64,000 nucleotides of DNA from Diaprepes abbreviatus (GCA_034092305.1 JASJET010000135.1:2322501-2386500); one strand, 5' to 3'. Counted from the stretch's first letter, positions 21,912-34,549 are shown. Translations and numbers: made by a program. The notes: a model not told the origin generated them from the letters alone.

Positions 21912-23520
21912 AGAGCTTAGAATTCAGGACAATACACCCGATTGTGCCTCTTACACTAGGAATGTGTATGTTGCTAGCTTCCACTCCCTCGTCGGCAACT
22001 GGTTTTTTCTTACGGTTGCCCCCCGCAAATTTACTAAAAATAATTATCATTACTTTTCATATAGAACTAAATTGTTGCAGGGGGTACTTCAGGACTTCAT
22101 TTTGGGACCCATATTATTCTTAATATATGTAAACAATCTGGGAGATGGATTGGCCGCGGATGGCGTTTGCCAGTTTGCTGACACATCAGTGATTCTGGCG
22201 GACACTTCTATGGCGGGACTGTCTCAAAAGTGCTCAAACTCTGCATTAAAAATGCAGCAGTGGTGTTCTGATAACAGCCTCACTCTAAACGTAATAAGAC
22301 CGGTCTCATTCTTTTTTCAAAGCATACAACAAGGTCTGAGTCACCGCTTGTGTTGCTTGGGGGTGGATCTATACCCACTTTGGAATACGTTAGGTTCTTG
22401 AGTATTCATTTATACCCCTCTTTAAACTGGGAACATCATATCTCAGCTCTTGGGGCTAGGCTTAGCAGTTTGTGTAGTGTAGTCCGAAGGCTTCGTGACA
22501 TCATTACTGCAGAGACTGTTAGGCTTTTCTACCTTGGGCAAATACAATCTCTTGTCTCTTATGGTATTTCCTTTTGGGAATTATTACGAAAGGCTGTTAA
22601 TATATTTAAAATTCAAAAACGCATAATAAGATGCATCTTCTACCTACATCCAAGAGCTTCATATCGACCATTTTTTACTTAGTTTAAGTTGCTTATTGTT
22701 CCCTCATTATACTTTAGATCTTTAGTCATTCTTGCCAGAAGGAATATGGAATTATTTTCGCTAAACAGACAGCTTTATGGGGGAAACATGGTTATGACTA
22801 CTAGAGGGGCGAATGACCTAAGGATACCATTATATAACTCCACCTTCTATCAGAGAGGACCATACTATATGGCGATTAAAGCCGTAAGAATGTTACTAAA
22901 AGAGATCTAGCTTATCGAGTCGATTAACTGCTTTAAGAGGCGCTTAAATGAATGGATGTCTGATGGGTGCTTTTACTCTTTCAATTTTAATGAATAATTT
23001 TTATAATATCAATATTTTTAACTCAATATGTTTTGTTTAGTGGGTTTTTCTCATGCTTTTGTATTTTGTGTAAAAATGTCATTCCTTTTTAAATTGTAAT
23101 ATCTTATTTTACAAGCTGTAAAACTTTGTTCAGTTCAAACTGACTCTTTTATTACTATTTTTTTTTTTAAATTATTTTGTATCTGTCTTTTTCTCCTTTT
23201 GTTTTCATTTGTGTAAAGTTCCTATCGAAATGTCGATTAGTTTTTATCTTAATTGTAGTTAGTTGTTGGAAAATAAAGAATATTATTATTAAGAGCTCTG
23301 AGTTCAGGAAAATAGACCCGATTCTGGCTCTTATACTAGGAATGTGTATGCAGCTGGCTTCCACTTCCCTGTTGACAACTTGTTTTTTCGTACGATCGCC
23401 CCATCCTCCTCAAGAGCTTTGAGTTTAGGAAAATAGACTAGGAATATGTATGCTGCTGGCTTCCCGTCGAAAACTTTTTTGCGATCGCCCCCCCCCCCTC
23501 CCGTCGACAACTTGTTTTAC
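21912..23520 (+). repeat. three dispersed direct repeats of about 115 bp inside the hAT element
   Basis: Copies start at about 21912, 23293 and 23411, each opening aagagct, then ttcaggaaaatagac-like sequence, then actaggaatgtgtatg and a cgtcgacaact-like end beside a poly-C run. The first is separated from the others by the RT relic. The pattern suggests internal tandem repeats of the hAT element split by the RT insertion. Confidence 0.65.
22070..22998 (+). pseudogene. jockey-like reverse transcriptase fragment
   Basis: Three frames join into the palm-thumb and C-terminal part of a jockey/CR1-type RT: GVLQDFILGPILFLIYVNNL, CQFADTSVILADTS (the catalytic box, Asp-Asp changed to Asp-Thr), MQQWCSDNSLTLN, then SIHLYPSLNWEHHISALGA, VVRRLRDIITAETVRLFYLG, SLVSYGISFW, IQKRIIRCIFYLHPRASYRP, LRIPLYNSTFYQRGPYYMAI, and an end near CFKRRLNEWMSDGCFYS (stop about 22998). 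The 3' part reaches an (ATT)n-like tail near 23280. Stops, frameshifts and the altered catalytic motif show it is dead. The 5' half of the element is absent. Confidence 0.8.
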
Positions 23521-23644
23521 ACTAGAAATGGAAATGTTCTGACGTCTCTTTCACCGCTTTCGCTTGCCATACTGCACTTTTGTGACATCACCGCCCCCCC
23601 CCCCCCAAAAAAAAAGAGAGGCTGGATCCGCCCCTGCTCTTAAC

Positions 23645-26361
23645 AGGATTATATTGACCTTTCGACGCACAAATCTTCAATAATTGTAATGAAATTCTTT
23701 ATAGGGCACATGTTCTTTCAGAATTCTTAAATAATTTTTGATTATTTACTGTCCCACCTCCTAATTTAATAGTTTTAGTATTATTTTAAAATTTACCATG
23801 ACGAAATAATATTGACGTAAATAAAATAATATTTGAATTCAAGGTGATTATGACTATCAAAAAATACTCTGAATGAAAACCGTTATGTTTTTGTGATACC
23901 TAAGGTTTCCTTGGACGACAATTTTTGTCCGCAGTTGTAACTTTTAACATATAACTCAAAATTTAAATGATAATATCCTAAAAACTTTATTACGTCAGAC
24001 AACTATTTATAAGTATATAAATATGAGTTTCTCTATACAAATTTCTTGTAATTCTTGCTTGCTAGTAGTATTAGCCTATTGACTGACACAGAAAAATATT
24101 TTGGGATGGGCCGTGTATAAAATAAAAAGAACTTTGGCTTCGAAAGTAGGCAATTAGTGATAAGATAGGATAAATAATTTATTTAAGTAAAAGTGCAGCT
24201 GGAGTTATAGTACAGCGATATAAAAATGAAGATAGAATTCTCCTCAAAAAGCTCAAGATTATTAATAGATAAAGTTACACAGTGGTAAATCTACAAAAAT
24301 CACAAAATTAGCCCACTTAACTAAAAAATTTACTGAAAAACTATTCTCAAAAAGTAGTTAATACCGAAACAATGCGCCGATGTATAAGAAGAAACTAATA
24401 TTCTTACCGAGTGGCCAGGAAAATAACAATAAAAACGTGAAAGTAAGTTTATATTAGAAAAACCTTATTCACCAATGGTATTCTGAATATCCTTAACCTA
24501 CTATAAAAAAATTATATTATAAGGGCACACGTCATCAATTTTAAAACGATTAAAAACAAATCACTCTCGTATTAAGGGAATGACGACATGTGGTACGACA
24601 GAACTTTTTATTTTCCTTACGTCTTTCAATTTTCACGATTTTGACGAAACGTCAACGCAGGTAATGATTTTTCGATTTTCAATCGTTACGCACCCTCCGA
24701 AATATGGATCTATTTCCGCAGTTATTCTGTATTATCGAAGTAATGTGTCCCGTATTCTATTTTTTAAGTTCGTTCAATCACCAGGTTTTGATTTAACGAT
24801 TTTTTTGTGTAAATTCGGTATTTAACACAAATCATGGAGTTGTTGGTGAGATCCCGCTAAACCTGCCGACTATGTTAGAAACCATAGCCGACTCACCTTT
24901 CTTCTCCCTCACCGGGATTAGAAGAAACTGAGTGAAGCTCATGATTTTAAAGATTATTTAATTTTAATTTTATTTTAAGAACACTTCCAGGGAATAAACT
25001 AAGCTCTATATTTGGAAGATGTCATCGATGTAATACTCATCCAATGGATCCAATTTATTTTTTATTTCGTTTTATATTTCATAGTACTTTCGGGAATTTA
25101 ATTTTTTCTGTGTTTTTATGTTTTTCCATTTACGAAAACAGGGATTATTTTCTCATAAATAAATAACGAATTATTTATTTAACGCTATTATTTATCAAGG
25201 TTACCATCAATTCTAATAATAATAACGCCCAATTATTATTATTGCTATTTACCGCTTATTCGTAACTGCAGTTTGTTTTCATTACTTCTTACTTTTCCTA
25301 ACTTTTACCGGTTATTTATTTCTGAATTCAGGCTAACTGCCCCGTTGTCAAGTTCGAAATTTTTATCGCTCTACAACGTCACGTTCGGGATCGTCAGTCT
25401 CAAGATTTTTGTGTACTGTGTCACGTTCGGTTAGTTTGGCCTTCAAATTTGCTAGAATTGAATTCGTTTAAATAATTTTGACAAAGACTTTTGATTCGCA
25501 GATTTTCTCCAGAACGTTTCAGTTTTATGAAAGCCCATAAGTTAAATAGATTTAATCTCCGATATCCGAATTTTTAAATTTTTCCGCAAATGTAATGTAA
25601 TTCGACGCGTTACTAACTCTCGTCGGTTTTCTGATGGTTAAGATGGTTAATAAAGAATCGTACGCGATTTTTAAGGACTGTATGTTATGTTGCCAAAACT
25701 ACCTACTTCGAGAACTACGATTTGTCTCAATCCAAGAACAATGTCGAGGCCTTTGAGAGCTGTGGCTTGATCAGAAAATAACAAGTTGTCCCCATCAGAA
25801 TAACCTCCAAAATACTAAATATTTAGGCTGAAGTTTTTTATATAGTAGATGGCGCCACGCTCCGAAATCAGGTCGTGTTTGATATGTGATTTTTACCGAT
25901 GTAGAAACACGAAGTTTTTTGGCTTGGTAATGATGTTTTTTGGCTTATTTAGGGAGTTTTAACATTTTCTTGTAAAGCAAGCGTGTATTTACAACACCAC
26001 TATCTCCGATTGCAAGAAAGGGTTGAAGCCTTTATCATCGCAGTGCATCACCACCTGCAGTCCGGTTTCAAACTCATGGGTTCTCGTCAATACTGTGCAT
26101 GCAAGAGCACCTAGAAAAAGGCAATTCTTCCGACAAAACATAAAGTCAAATACAAGCAGCGCCATATTTTATCTCATATATCAACAGTGAAGAAAATATA
26201 CATACCTACAATTGGTTTATAAACACAGAAACTATTAGTTTTCAACCAACTGAAGAAAATCTTATACCACGATTTTTTCGCACAAGAAATATTTCAAAGT
26301 CGGATAATTACCGGAACGATGTCTGTTTTCGACTCACATGAACCCAAATAGTGCGGAAGTG

Positions 26362-26365
<4 letters not shown>
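23645..26365. other. no recognisable feature
   Basis: Long AT-rich stretch. A short open frame (24580-24825) is unrecognised. A patch near 24840-24940 (gagatcccgctaaacctgcc) is richer in G+C, but I cannot assign it. Confidence 0.4.

Positions 26366-26443
<78 letters not shown>
26366..26443. repeat. (TA)n microsatellite
   Basis: About 78 bp of AT dinucleotides. Confidence 0.97.
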
Positions 26444-26446
<3 letters not shown>

Positions 26447-27002
26447 CGACAATTTACAGCAATAACATGGAGGCAACTTTAATTTTCAGTAAGTTTTTTG
26501 GGTTTATTTTCAATTTTCTTTATCATTCTTGATGAGAGTGTCATTAATAAATAATTTCCTGCATTTTTAGAGACATTCTAAACCAGTAAAGATTATATTA
26601 AATTATTTCTGCAACACACACTATATAAATATAAACAACAAACTAAAAACTACTTTTATAGTTTAAGTATGAAATAAAGGAAATTGGATTCCCCTAATGT
26701 TACATCACTGCTTCTATACAAGGATCTCCCGCACTCCAAGTAAGTTAAATTATTAGTAATGCAGGACCGTGCTCAGTGCTCGCGTACTCAAGTGCGCGTT
26801 CGTCATACTGATGATACTTGGATAGGTAACCGAAAGGAAGTTGTCGGATATTATTATTTTCTAATAGGCGGATGTCGATTAATAAGTGGTTTATTTTTTT
26901 TTAAGGAAAAGAGTAATGAACGTTAGAAATAAATAAACTTAAGTAGTTTCTAATTCCGTATTAAGTTCATAAAGTACTGAGAGATTTCTATTATGAAATC
27001 AA

Positions 27003-27810
27003 ATTAATTTCAGTTAACATACGAGAGTCATTTGAAAACTTCTCGGTCTGACACAGAGATGGCGCGAGAATGACCAAATTTTATTTTCCATTTGTGAACC
27101 TGTAGATGGCGAGCTTCCAAGTTTTAAACGTGTCCTTTAACTGTTTCTTTGCGGCATTCCAGCAAAGCAAACAATTTTGCAATTTTCTGAAAAATGGTTA
27201 AAATTAAAGTTCCAACTCTGAAAGGGTACTTTGTATTCAAGGGTTTAATCGCAACATGCATTTTACAAGACTTAGATTCCATTTTTAGAGGATTCTTTTT
27301 TTCGTTTTTAATGGTAAAAAAGTGGGTTCTAAAATTAAATGTGGTTGTTCAAGATGACGAATGCTCAGGATGCCCAAAAACCGCTACGACCGACGAAAGC
27401 GTCACAAAAATTCACAATGATCGCCAACTAAAGGTATTCAACCTTGCTATCTTTGTAAGCATCTCGGACCTTGGTTTTCTCTTCGGTGGGAGTCACGTTT
27501 GTTAACAGTAGATTAAAAATACCTTCAGACAACTTGTCAAGAGTTTTTATATTTATTTAAAAGTAATTCCGTTGAATTTATTGGAGATTTTATAATGGAT
27601 AAAATATACTATATAAGCCAGAGTATTACGATTTACCAATGGACATACTAAAGCGGCATCTCTAAAAGGAAAGTGCGCTACGAAAATGCATCTGTATAAA
27701 TGTTGAGTTGTTGCTGCAAAACTCTACACTCGCTTCGAAGTGTTTCCACATGACCTGTATTCACCAGATTTAGCTCCCAACGATGCCTCAGAATGCTCAT
27801 TAGAACTAAC
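27003..27810 (+). pseudogene. mariner (D34D, SETMAR-like) relic
   Basis: The left part has a typical mariner-like end and leader: acgagagtcatttgaaaact, then gacacagagatggcg. The frame 27194-27505 contains DDECSGCPKTATTDESVTKI and DRQLKVFNLAI, matching the DDERSGRPKTATT...DRRLKVREIA linker of mellifera/irritans-type mariners. About 27740-27800 reads FPHDLYSPDLAPNDA, the third catalytic region (YSPDLAPSD in the family). The middle, including the first two catalytic Asps, is missing or unreadable, and the right inverted repeat was not found. Confidence 0.75.
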
Positions 27811-27849
27811 AGATAAGTATGATATACAAGTAATATACAGCACAGTTTT

Positions 27850-28613
27850 AGTAAACAATCATGTCTTTCCGCTGCTAGCCTTCAAGGCATGAAAAGCTTC
27901 ATTTTGAAATTTCTCTTTCGGGGAGTCGAGGCGGCTTTAGAGATAAGTATTTCTATTCTTTTTTTGTCTTATTTTCGGTGTTTTGCTGTAGGATGTTTAA
28001 TTTTGCATTTTCTATTCGCTCTACATTTTCTGCTACTTTTTCTGTAGAAAATCTATCCTTGCTGTACTGGTTGTGATTTCGGGTTCCTGCAAAGACCAGG
28101 TTAAGAAAAATATACCTCTAGCATTACCTGTGGAGCTACCTAGACTTACACTAATGGAGCTCTCGTAATGTCACCTATGTGATGATGCTGTAGAATTCTG
28201 GCAACGTCCAGTAGTGCAATGCTGAGTATAGTCAGCTAACAAAACATGTCGAAATATTTCCTTTATAGAACAAGAAGTCCTATGCCTTTTCAACTGGATG
28301 TACTCCATTTTAATTAATTTTAATTGAAAAGGAAAAAAATTAAGAAAATTCCTTTAAAATATTCAATTTTCTTGCTTTGATCATTCGAAATTTTAATTTA
28401 GATTGAAATGGTGGACATCAGAAGTCAAAAGTTTGTTTCTCAATGAAAAAAATCCTTAGGTCAACGACAATACATATGTTTTCAGAAAATTGGGATGAAA
28501 GCGGGTCCAAAGTTTTTTAAAAATTGTGGTCACCGATTTGAAATATAATCTTTTGAGAAAAATGCAAATAAAATAAAAAATAGGAGGTACATTTATAAGT
28601 AGTTGGTTTATTT

Positions 28614-28616
<3 letters not shown>
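27850..28616. other. no recognisable feature
   Basis: AT-rich sequence between the mariner relic and a (TA)n tract; no coherent frame. Confidence 0.4.

Positions 28617-28708
<92 letters not shown>
28617..28708. repeat. (TA)n microsatellite
   Basis: About 92 bp of AT dinucleotides, abutting the repeat that starts ccgccatattg. Confidence 0.97.
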
Positions 28709-28711
<3 letters not shown>

Positions 28712-29130
28712 CCATATTGAATTTTTTTAAAATTATTTTAGATTCGTCATATGCGACCCAGAAAATTCCTTCGTACCAATTTTGGCAAAAATCAGACAAA
28801 ATTGATTTTTTCGTCCGCCATATTGAATCCGCCATTTTGAATTTTTTAAAAATTATTTTAGATTCGTTGGGTACAGCCCCGAAAATTACTCCATACTAAT
28901 TTTGGAAAAAATCGGACAAAATTAATTTTTTTGGCCGCCATATTGTAAGCGCCATCTTGGATTTTACTGCACCAATTTCATCTAAAAAAATATGGGACCA
29001 CCGCAGCAACACATAACGTAAAAAAATTTCACTCAAATCGGTGCAGCCGTTCCGGAGTAATCGGTGTACATACATAAAAAAAAATACATAGTCGACGAAT
29101 TGAGAACCTCCTTCTTTTAGAAGTCGATTA
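28709..29130 (+). repeat. tandem repeat with a conserved 3'-type module
   Basis: Two direct copies of about 106-120 bp start at 28709 and 28829 (ccgccatattgaat / ccgccattttgaat), with a third partial at 28935. They are followed by a module reading aaatcggtgcagccgttcc, then gtgtacatacata, then gagaacctccttctttt and agaagtcgattaaaa. The same module, diverged, occurs on the other strand at 44563-44695. It looks like the 3' end of a dispersed repeat family (SINE, Helitron or non-LTR); I cannot say which. Confidence 0.65.
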
Positions 29131-29999
29131 AAAAAAGGATTATAACTAGAGATAATCCTTTAATCTATCTCAAACGAGTAAGCAAACCACAATTTTAGTT
29201 CTTTGTGCAGGTAATAAAGTTCCACGTTATTGTTTAAAATGTTACTATACGTCGCTACGTTTATTTTTTATGTCCTCAACCATTGAGTGTTGAGAATTGG
29301 ATTACTGGGTAATCAATGAATGCAACCCGCAGAAATAAGGCACTTTTGAATTGTCACAAAGATGTTAAGCACATAGAAGTACGCTTTCTACGCACCTGAT
29401 ACACCCAAAGTATATTATGCTATCGCTGAAAAGTCCCATTCAAATCTGCTGCGAAATTTTGTTGTAAAATGGCAAAGAAAACTTTAAATATTAGCTTATA
29501 ATTTTTCTCGTCTGATGACCTCCTTAACATCAAGTGTACAGTAAAATATGTGTTTTGAAATTCGAAAGACAAAATATTGACTTAAATAATAAATTAATTC
29601 AGAATATAAAACAAGTTTTGATATATCGTGCTTTCGATAAATCTTATATATAAAGTTATTTCATTACCTACCCAAAAAAAACCACGTGTGAAACAGAACT
29701 TCTCGATTATATCATTACTTTTATTAACATTTATAGCATAAAGCAAAAGTCAAAAAGTATTTTGGTGAAAATAGATAAATTTCATTAATTTGGGCCTGCT
29801 AAACACGAGATATTTCTTTTCCCAAAATAAGCAATTAATCGAAGAAATTCGCCAATAACTCATTTTCTGTCATATATATTAATAAATAAGATGGCTTTAA
29901 TTTGAGTTGATCGCAGTAACTGTCTATTTTTATTATGGATTGCTGAAAAACTTTCTGATTACAGGTACGCGAATAAAATGATTTTACAAGATAGAACAT
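29131..29999. other. no recognisable feature
   Basis: AT-rich. The part next to 30000 may be the truncated 3' LTR of the gypsy relic. Confidence 0.35.
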
Positions 30000-30069
30000 T
30001 TTAAAGCTAATTCGGTAAAACAATATTTTTATAAGGATCCGTACGAATTCAAATAGTCTTTCGTTACAC

Positions 30070-30640
30070 TGCCCCGATATTTCCGTGGTATGACTTCAAC
30101 CTATGGAGATGTACTACTGCTTTCATTTTAGGCTTGGGACTTCATAAAATTCTATAAACAACATCATTTTAGGCGATTTGCCTCTCTTCCTCTGTGGAAT
30201 CCATAAGCAAACTCTGTCACCTTGCTGATATCCTGCCGAGGTTGCCTTGATATCATATCTTGCCTTCATTTTGTCTGTGGCCACAGTCTACGCGTTTTCT
30301 AGCTAGTTTATAAACTTCTCGCAACTTCCTTGCAAAGCATCTACTCAGTCCTTAATCTCCATACTTTCATCAATTGAGAAACCACATATTGTGTCGCACG
30401 GCAATCAAGTTTTGCTTCTAAATAAGGCGTTAGCTGGTGTAACTCCAGTAGTTTCATGCACTGCGGATCGGTATACCCTTAAGAACATTAGCAAATTTTT
30501 GTCCTAATCTTTCCGATATCTGTCAACAGTCTTTGCTATTCAATGGTCCTATTAAAACGCGACTGACGATGTAAAGCTGTTGTCCTGCTTAGTTTCTTAA
30601 GGATTTCAGATAATATTTTCTTCGTTATTTGGTTCAATGA
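30070..30640 (-). pseudogene. gypsy integrase C-terminal relic
   Basis: Minus-strand pieces: RFNRTIE, then YRSAVHETTGVTPANALF, LPCDTICG, MKARYDIKATSAGYQQGD, RVCLWIPQRKRGKSPK and VVHLHRLKSYHG. These match the end of the integrase core and the C-terminal chromatin- or DNA-binding part of mdg1/412-type gypsy integrases (ERFNRT, YRSAVHETTG, ARYD, GDxVWLxNPxRxxGxSPKL, VVHxDRL). Several stops and frameshifts are present. It ends a few bases before the LTR start tgtaacg. Confidence 0.75.
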
Positions 30641-30742
30641 ACCTCTGTTTTCCACTATGGTGGAGGCTCTTATTTTTGACCTTGGCACATTATAAGCTAG
30701 ACGCAGCCCTATCAAATGCTACACTACAATAACTAATCTTGC

Positions 30743-31400
30743 TTATACGTAAGACAAGCTGCATTTTTTGATCTTTGATTCCATCAATAAAATACTGAAT
30801 GCTCTTCTCGGAATTCTTCGGTAGCTCCTACGTAAGCCATGAAGAAGGTGTTGTCCATTTATTTCATGCAAACTTTCCCCATTTCTCTGATGTTTTGACT
30901 GGAATAACTGGCGCCAATATAGATCTCGAAATCTTCTTTCCAATGCAGTACTAAAGATTTCATAGTTCCTATGTTGGGTTGCAGGAGTGGTTTGCAATAA
31001 CTCCAATGCTGGTCCACGTGTAATAACTAATGCATCAGCCATTTCTTCCAAGTTTCAGTTATTTGCAGTAGCGACAGTTTCAAATTGGTGTTTGTACATT
31101 ATTTCAAGATGTTTGATGATCGTAAGTTGGGGGTTTGATGTTCCGTCTGTTGTTTATTACTTTATCAGGAGGGTCATTCTTTATTTTATTAACTTCTATC
31201 TCAAGGTTCTTCATTTTAAATCTATCCCCTTTATTATTTTTTCCATTTCTTGTCGTACTTCTCTTATGTATTGTCGCACAATTGATTTAATACTATTTAC
31301 TTCTTGCCGTACATCTTCTATGTCTTGTCGCACTTCGCCTATCTCTTTCTTAAACATTTGCTTTTGTACCAGTTTAGTTTAATCCAATTTTAGCTGTTCT
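30743..31400 (-). pseudogene. gypsy gag relic
   Basis: The N-terminal part is a charged coiled coil (EIGEVRQDIEDVRQEVNSIK, IVRQYIREVRQEMEK), followed by TYDHQTSWNNV-like sequence, and in 30743-31051 by ALVITRGPALELLQTTPATQ, NYEIFSTALERRFRDLYWRQ and KHQRNGESLHEI. This corresponds to retrotransposon gag proteins of insect gypsy elements, which assemble the particle. Frameshifts are present. The nucleocapsid zinc knuckle and all of pol before integrase are absent. Confidence 0.7.
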
Positions 31401-31771
31401 TCTCCAATGGCCTCCCACATTTGTAAATTTTATCTTGATCTTGAGTTCAACGTTTTTCTTCTTTTTGGTGACATTCTCCTTCTTTTTGGCGACGTTCTTA
31501 TTCTTCTTATTTTCCGTATGGACGACTTCTTCTTTTGTCTCTTTGGCGATGTTCTCCTATAAGTTCCATATATCAGCCAATAGTTTATTTATTTGCCTAA
31601 TTTCGGCTGCTTATTGTCTAGTATTTACCATAGAAACTTATATAAAATGTTATTGAAATCTCATTTGGCATTTTCAAGTACGCTTCGTTTAGTTACTCGC
31701 TAAGAACTGATGGTGGCCTCTGATGAATTTCGAGTTTTATTTAGCTGGCTGGCTTTCTGATTGGACGAGCG

Positions 31772-32095
31772 GCTTCGCAGGCTCCTCCCCTCTGCCGAGT
31801 GCGATATATTTGGTTTTTCGTTTTTGTTGTTTCGTTTCTTGATTTTTTTATTAATGTTTTCCGCTAAAAATCGAGCATGAAAAGAAACTTCCCTTTTTGG
31901 ACCTGTTATTAACTAGAAAACCCAACAACACCCAGGATAGCTGAATAAACGAGACGATGCAATACATATTCCAATAACATGGAAAACATTAATAAAAAAT
32001 CAAGAAACGAAACAACAAAGATCAACCAGTACACCAGGAACCAGCATACAAGAACCAAATATATCGCACTCGGCAGAGGGGATGAGCCTGCGAAG
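31772..32095. repeat. inverted repeat pair in the gypsy leader
   Basis: Arm 31772-31862 (gcttcgcaggctcctcccct ... attaatgttttcc) reappears inverted at 31981-32095 (ggaaaacattaataaaaaat ... gatgagcctgcgaag). Spacer about 118 bp; the right arm has about 25 extra bases. A (TA)n tract follows the right arm. Confidence 0.8.
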
Positions 32096-32103
32096 TCGAT
32101 CGA

Positions 32104-32106
<3 letters not shown>

Positions 32107-32180
<74 letters not shown>
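32107..32180. repeat. (TA)n microsatellite
   Basis: About 74 bp of AT dinucleotides. Confidence 0.97.
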
Positions 32181-32182
<2 letters not shown>

Positions 32183-32554
32183 CCACTTGAAACATAACTA
32201 ACAATGATGACTAATCGATATAATGGGTGTATATGAATTGCGGACCACAAACCATAAACAATTTTCAGATTTTGGAATGTGTTTTTAATAACCTACGAAT
32301 TGTATGTAGTATTTTAGTTTAGTTGTTTAATAAACCGATTTAAAATTAATTTTGCAAAACCCTTACCTTTTTGTATAAAATGAAGCGCTTAGTCCGCAAT
32401 TCATGGTTTTTAAAAAAGGGATCTTCTTGGTTTGGTCCGCAATTCGAGTACCCAATTATAAAAATCAGATACTGAATCCGCAATTCGAGGCCGCCGGATA
32501 TAATATTTCTATAAGGACACGTCCGAATTCAGATAGTCCTTAGATTGTAGTATA

Positions 32555-32690
32555 CTGCAATTTGCTTGTTAGTTTTATCAAATCCTTCTCCGAATATTGC
32601 TTGCGAACATATGTTAAAAAGAAGGGATGACATGACACATCCTTGACGCACACCACTTATGCTCTAGTTATTTTCTATGCAATACGAGTA
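32555..32690 (-). pseudogene. RTE-like reverse transcriptase fragment
   Basis: Minus strand reads ISGVRQGCVMSSLLFNICSQ then AIFGEGFDKTNK, the GVRQGCVMSPLLFNIYSE block just before the catalytic YADD of RTE-like RTs. Only this small piece is recognisable; the gypsy LTR start at 32549 abuts it, so the LTR element may have cut it off. Confidence 0.6.
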
Positions 32691-34549
32691 AACTAATGGA
32701 GGAAAATTATTGTCACATTCATGCTTTGCGACCTCATTTTTGTATGGAATCAACACTATTATCAAAGAGCCAAATATCTAGTGTAATAAATTTTTGAGAT
32801 TATCAATTCATAAATTTATTTATCTACAACAGGATTTTGTAAGAAAAATAAGAAATGGAATTTTTTTTTAAATGCTGGTATACTAAAATAAATTTTCCTC
32901 CGTGTTTCAGACATACGCGTAGTCTATAGAATATTAAAATAAAAATATGATTAATCAGAAATTATGTTCGTGTAATTAATTTTAAAAGTTGTATTTTTGG
33001 CATCCTTTGTACCACCGTCCGATGAATCCAATGACAATCTATTAAAAACTCACACTATTCACGCCATCCAATATACTACAAAAGCTTTTCGGGGTTTTTA
33101 TATTGAGTTTTAAGCACCCAGTGACAGGCTGTCTGGCACAGGCCTAAAATATAGCCTACATCCACTTTTGGTAGTGTACGTTGAACTTTTAAAACTTATG
33201 TCGAAGAATGGCCCGTCAAGAGTTCCCCTAAATTTTAGTTCGTTTTAAAGCCCACCCGCGCCCTTGTCGGTATCGAATTTATATACAGGATTGTATTAAG
33301 TCATTAATAGGTTTTTAACATATTATGAATATTTAGTACAATTTTTGAGATGCAATTAACTCAAAATTATTGCTAAAGAAATTTTGAATTAGAGTTTCTT
33401 GGTAACCATCCGTTTGTCCATCCTTAGGCCCCAGCTTCATAATTTCATGAATTTTAAATATTTTGCAGTGAAATTTTGCAGGCAATGCTTCCCACTTACT
33501 CAAAAACAGACCTAAAGCAAAATTGGAAAATAAAAAGTTTTGGGTTGCCTCCACCGGTGTGGAAAGTAGGAATGAAATTTTTTTTTGTTTACTCCATTGA
33601 ATAGGTCATCATTGGATGGGTTTTCAAAAATACATTTAGTCGCTTCATTCTCCTTTCTGAATGACCCTTATTCTATTTTCTAATGGTAAATTTCAAAAAT
33701 TTGAAATTATTTGGTATAATAGCTCTTACTAAATATATGCAACGAAAATTGTTACGGGTAAGTTAAGTTCACTAATTTAACCTAAAAAAACTTTTGTTGA
33801 AAATGCACGTTTTCCACAAAGAAAAACAAAGAAAAAAAAAAGAAAATTGTTTTTCCAACGTCCCTTTACATGCTAAAAGCATTTTTAAAAGGAAATATTC
33901 ATATCCGGCGCCATAATCCGACTTCAAAACGTCGAAAAGTCACACCATACTATTGGTAACATCACCTGATTTTGGTCACTATATAAATCCCATTCCTTTG
34001 CGGCAAAACAGCCGCAGATCGACAGTTTTCAATATTATCGAATGCACCAAGAAAGAAGCAGTAAGAAGAATACCTGAGCCGATTTCGAAGAACCACTGGA
34101 TTATAGTAACACTTTGAATCGCTGATATAGTTTTGGTCTCTAAAGGCTGTTTTCAAGGCTGATTTTGATAATCTAGTCGTTTCTCACTGGCCAAAACTTC
34201 TATTTTTGGAAAAGTTCGATTTTCAAACAGGATTTTTCAAGTCTTCCACTTCAAAAACCCTTATTTCTGGAAGAAAGAGGTTCTCTTTTCTCTTTCAGAT
34301 CAACGACGATCTTTCTGACGGCAGCATAGACCTTCCAGATCTTCTAGACGACCCACTAAATCAACGATAAAAAATTAGTTAGGCGCGTACGTCAGTGAAG
34401 TTCGTCTATAACACCCCTATACGTTGGTGATAATATCCGACGTTCTCTGAGTAGGCTACCATTGCACACCGATAGCTGAAAAGCGGATTATTGTTGAAGA
34501 TACCAGGATCAGATTAAACATTGTCTCTGGGTTTTCCTCTTTTTTAAAA
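32691..34549. other. no recognisable feature
   Basis: AT-rich with a few G+C-richer patches (33120-33260, 34300-34450); no coherent frame or repeat pair seen. Confidence 0.4.

Larger units (their letters stand above)
21863..23636. mobile_element. hAT-type non-autonomous element containing an RT relic
   Basis: 1774 bp flanked by an exact 8-bp direct repeat ctcttaac (21855-21862 and 23637-23644), the duplication length of hAT elements. The termini are ctggcgcggatccag (left) and, reversed, caggggcggatccag (right), 13 of 15 matching. Poly-C/poly-G runs lie just inside both ends. No hAT transposase is present. Inside are three related direct repeats of about 115 bp and a jockey-like RT relic (22070-22998). 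Because the flanks are complete, the RT relic was either inserted into the element or carried along with it. Confidence 0.8.
30000..32549 (-). mobile_element. gypsy-type LTR retrotransposon relic, internally deleted
   Basis: On the minus strand the order is: an LTR-like start near 32549, a coiled-coil leader and gag (about 31400-30743), then directly the integrase C-terminal half (30640-30070), then the start of a second LTR. The two LTR starts share about 50 bp: taaggactatctgaattcgg near 32540 and aagactatttgaattcgtac near 30060, both continuing ccttataNAAATATT. Protease, RT and RNase H are missing. A (TA)n tract and a 90-bp inverted pair lie in the leader, so this copy is heavily rearranged. 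Outer limits are approximate. Confidence 0.6.
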
